Source: Bacillota bacterium
GTDB lineage: Bacteria; Bacillota; UBA4882; UBA8346
Reading direction: 5' to 3'
Assembly: GCA_023392595.1 (NCBI GenBank)
Contig: JAEVYU010000012.1
Location: 186,001 to 250,000, forward strand
DNA: 64,000 nt
Below are positions 62,454 through 64,000 of the stretch, one piece after another; position 1 is the stretch's first letter, and each line of letters opens with the position of its first letter. A program made the position numbers and the translations under genes. The notes beneath the pieces are model-generated. The model saw only the letters and a program-made list of their open reading frames with translations, did not search any database and had not been told where the DNA came from.

Positions 62454-63634
62454 AAAAATCAATTATTTATTGGTTTTGCCGGTTTTCGCTCATCATTATT
62501 GTTTTATTCACCAACGGCTGTTGGAGCTACCACGAACTCAACCAACTGGCTGTAGTCGCCGGGACGGCAATTGATCGCGGCAAAAAGCCGGGAACTGTTC
62601 AATTAACATTACAGATCTTTAAACCCAACGCATCCCAATCCGGAGGTGGAAGCGGCGGAACTAGCGGTGGTGGCGGAAGCCAGCAACAACCCTTTATAGT
62701 TAAATCCAGGACTGGAAAAACAGTTTTTGATGCGGCACAGAATTTTCTCGCGGAAACCGACCGCAAGCTATACTGGCCTCATAATCAAGTGATCATTCTA
62801 GGCAATGAGCAAGCTAGTCATGGGGTCCGCCTGGTACTCGATTACTTTATCCGGAACAATGAACCACGGCCAACAATGTGGATTTTGGTTGCCGAAGACG
62901 GGGCCGGCGCTATTTTAAATGCTCCTGGTGAGCTGGAAAAAGTCTCCGCTATGGAAATCAGCCAGTTGATACAAGTCCAATCATTCTCCTCCAAGAATGT
63001 GATGATCAATTTACAGGATTTTGCGACCCGCTTATTAAGTAAAACCGTCGCGCCAATCGCCACACTCATTCGAATCAATGAGGTCGGCGGTAAGAAAAGA
63101 CTGAGCCTAAGCGGTACGGCTGTTTTTAAAGGCGACCGCCTGGTTGGCACATTGGATAGCCGGCAAACCCGAGGATTATTATGGGTGCAGGGTAAAATCA
63201 ACCATGGAGCCATTATTATCAATGTTCCGGGCGGAAAAGCCGGACTTGAGATCACCCGTTCCCGCACCAAAGTCAAAGCGGTACGCCTCAAAGACAAGTT
63301 CAAAATCAAAGTCAGTATTCATGAAGAAGGAAACCTCGACTGCCAAATGAGTCCGGAAGAATTGACCAAACCGGACAAGTTAAAATCTTTGGCCCGGCGC
63401 GAGGCAGACCTCATCAAGAATGAGATCAACGCAGCGCTAGCTAAAGCCAAGAAGTTTAACGCCGATATTTTCGGATTCAGCGAAGTAATCCACAAATCGA
63501 ATCCCAAAGAGTGGCGAACTATGAAAGAGAAATGGGACCAAATCTTTCCCCGGCTTCAGGTAGACCTAGACGTTAACTGCGTTATTCACTCGGTGGGATT
63601 GACAACCCCGCCGCTGGTGCCTCCGCCGGAATAA
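62450..63634 (+). CDS. Germinant receptor C lipoprotein (Ger(x)C family)
   Basis: The 394-residue product overlaps the A gene by ATGA. The signal ends at a lipobox with Cys in VLFTNGCWSYHELNQLAVVA, the standard Ger(x)C beginning. A Gly/Ser-rich linker (SGGGSGGTSGGGGS, residues about 62-75) interrupts the first domain. KSRTGKTVFDAAQNFLAETD, then KLYWPHNQVIILG, and the C-terminal LARREADLIKNEINAAL and FSEVIHKSNPKEW are family marks. The C subunit is held to the outer face of the spore inner membrane by lipid and supports the A/B complex. Confidence 0.96.
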   Translation: MKKSIIYWFCRFSLIIIVLFTNGCWSYHELNQLAVVAGTAIDRGKKPGTVQLTLQIFKPNASQSGGGSGGTSGGGGSQQQPFIVKSRTGKTVFDAAQNFLAETDRKLYWPHNQVIILGNEQASHGVRLVLDYFIRNNEPRPTMWILVAEDGAGAILNAPGELEKVSAMEISQLIQVQSFSSKNVMINLQDFATRLLSKTVAPIATLIRINEVGGKKRLSLSGTAVFKGDRLVGTLDSRQTRGLLWVQGKINHGAIIINVPGGKAGLEITRSRTKVKAVRLKDKFKIKVSIHEEGNLDCQMSPEELTKPDKLKSLARREADLIKNEINAALAKAKKFNADIFGFSEVIHKSNPKEWRTMKEKWDQIFPRLQVDLDVNCVIHSVGLTTPPLVPPPE

Positions 63635-63661
63635 AGAAAAAGGGAAAGGACAGACCAGGAA

Positions 63662-64000
63662 TTGAACATTGAAAAGGGCAAAATATCGAGTTCACAATTA
63701 ATATTTCTGATAGTCGGTTTCATTGAAGGATCAACTTTTTTGGTCTATTTTGTATCCAACCTTGCAAAACATGACACCTGGCTGACGATATTATCCGGCC
63801 TGGCAATCATCGTTCCCTTGGGCTATATCTACGCCTTACTTGCCGAAAAATTTCCCGGTTTCAATCTTGCTCAGATTCATAGGATTGTTTATGGCCGTTA
63901 TTTGGGTACAACGATTTCCTTTTTTTATTTAGGTTATTTTTTGCTGATCTTGTCTTTAAACATCAAAGATGTAGGTGACTTTTATATTAATTTTTTTATG
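63662..64000 (+). CDS. Germinant receptor B subunit, GerB family (3'-truncated by window)
   Basis: A TTG at 63662, with AAAGGA 11 bases upstream, opens a frame that continues past the window end. The first 113 residues include GKISSSQLIFLIVGFIEGST, an amphipathic start followed by membrane helices, and LAEKFPGFNLAQIHRIVYGR, typical of the GerB/spore-permease branch of the APC superfamily ('L(A/T)xRFPxxxLxxIxxxxxGR'). The B subunit binds the germinant. It completes the A-C-B receptor set. Confidence 0.93.
   Translation, partial: MNIEKGKISSSQLIFLIVGFIEGSTFLVYFVSNLAKHDTWLTILSGLAIIVPLGYIYALLAEKFPGFNLAQIHRIVYGRYLGTTISFFYLGYFLLILSLNIKDVGDFYINFFM

Overview
The window comes from a spore-forming member of the Bacillota. 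It carries a gerA-type germinant receptor operon (GerA, GerC, start of GerB), the spore-cortex germination protein YpeB, ComB (spore sulfolactate synthesis) and a serine T-box leader in front of serA. It also carries proteins expected in cells with an outer membrane: a TonB-like energy transducer and a lipoprotein that joins ankyrin repeats to an OmpA/Pal peptidoglycan-binding domain. The best reading is a diderm endospore former, a Hydrogenispora/Limnochordia-like or Negativicutes-like lineage. The lineage is inference only, because there is no rRNA in the window.

Layout. 1-1276: 3' part of a GH42 beta-galactosidase. 1277-7655: an accessory, decayed region with a 42-bp tandem repeat, RHS debris, a small coiled-coil protein, a divergent XRE repressor/small-protein pair with a clear operator, a transposase tail, and a 5'-truncated RHS gene followed at once by a HEAT-repeat protein (candidate effector/immunity pair). 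7656-16010: a chagasin-like (I42) cysteine-protease inhibitor next to a giant secreted papain-family (C1A) protease with 12 CHB_HEX-type repeats and four copies of an unrecognised C-terminal unit. This module is bracketed by two directly oriented copies of a palindromic MITE-like element. 16336-19713: two related membrane histidine kinases around one LuxR-type response regulator. 20079-26032: comB, an LCP protein, a hypothetical gene, serA with its T-box, and ypeB.

26163-36696: a TetR/hydrolase pair, a HelD-like helicase, a candidate small RNA, a class-C-type serine hydrolase, a LysM protein with an Arg-rich tail, a GH3 glucosidase, ABC-2 permease debris, an rsgA gene split by a frameshift, and a CD3324-family DNA-binding protein. 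37315-42582: a MerR/MFS pair, then a biotin operon (bioY, ECF ATPase, ECF T-protein, bioB) with a BirA-type operator overlapping its promoter. 42584-53281: a DHA2 efflux pump, Ogt, an lgt stub, tonB, the ankyrin-Pal lipoprotein, a short-chain dehydrogenase, a ferritin-like protein, a RhaT-like transporter, an S9 peptidase and UvsE.

53314-59294: a run of redox genes (MBL hydrolase, old yellow enzyme, 4Fe-4S protein, frameshifted VOC protein, PhzF, nitroreductase, flavodoxin-like reductase) with a divergent HxlR regulator. 59385-64000: a small hypothetical protein, a secreted helical-repeat protein, and the ger operon behind a sigma-G-like promoter.

The strongest leads are the protease/inhibitor module with its new C-terminal repeat and flanking elements, the truncated RHS/HEAT pair, the promoter-terminator small RNA, and the envelope genes that point to a diderm spore former. 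Several genes are broken (rsgA, the VOC gene, lgt, the ABC-2 permeases), so sequencing error must be excluded before any of them is called biological.
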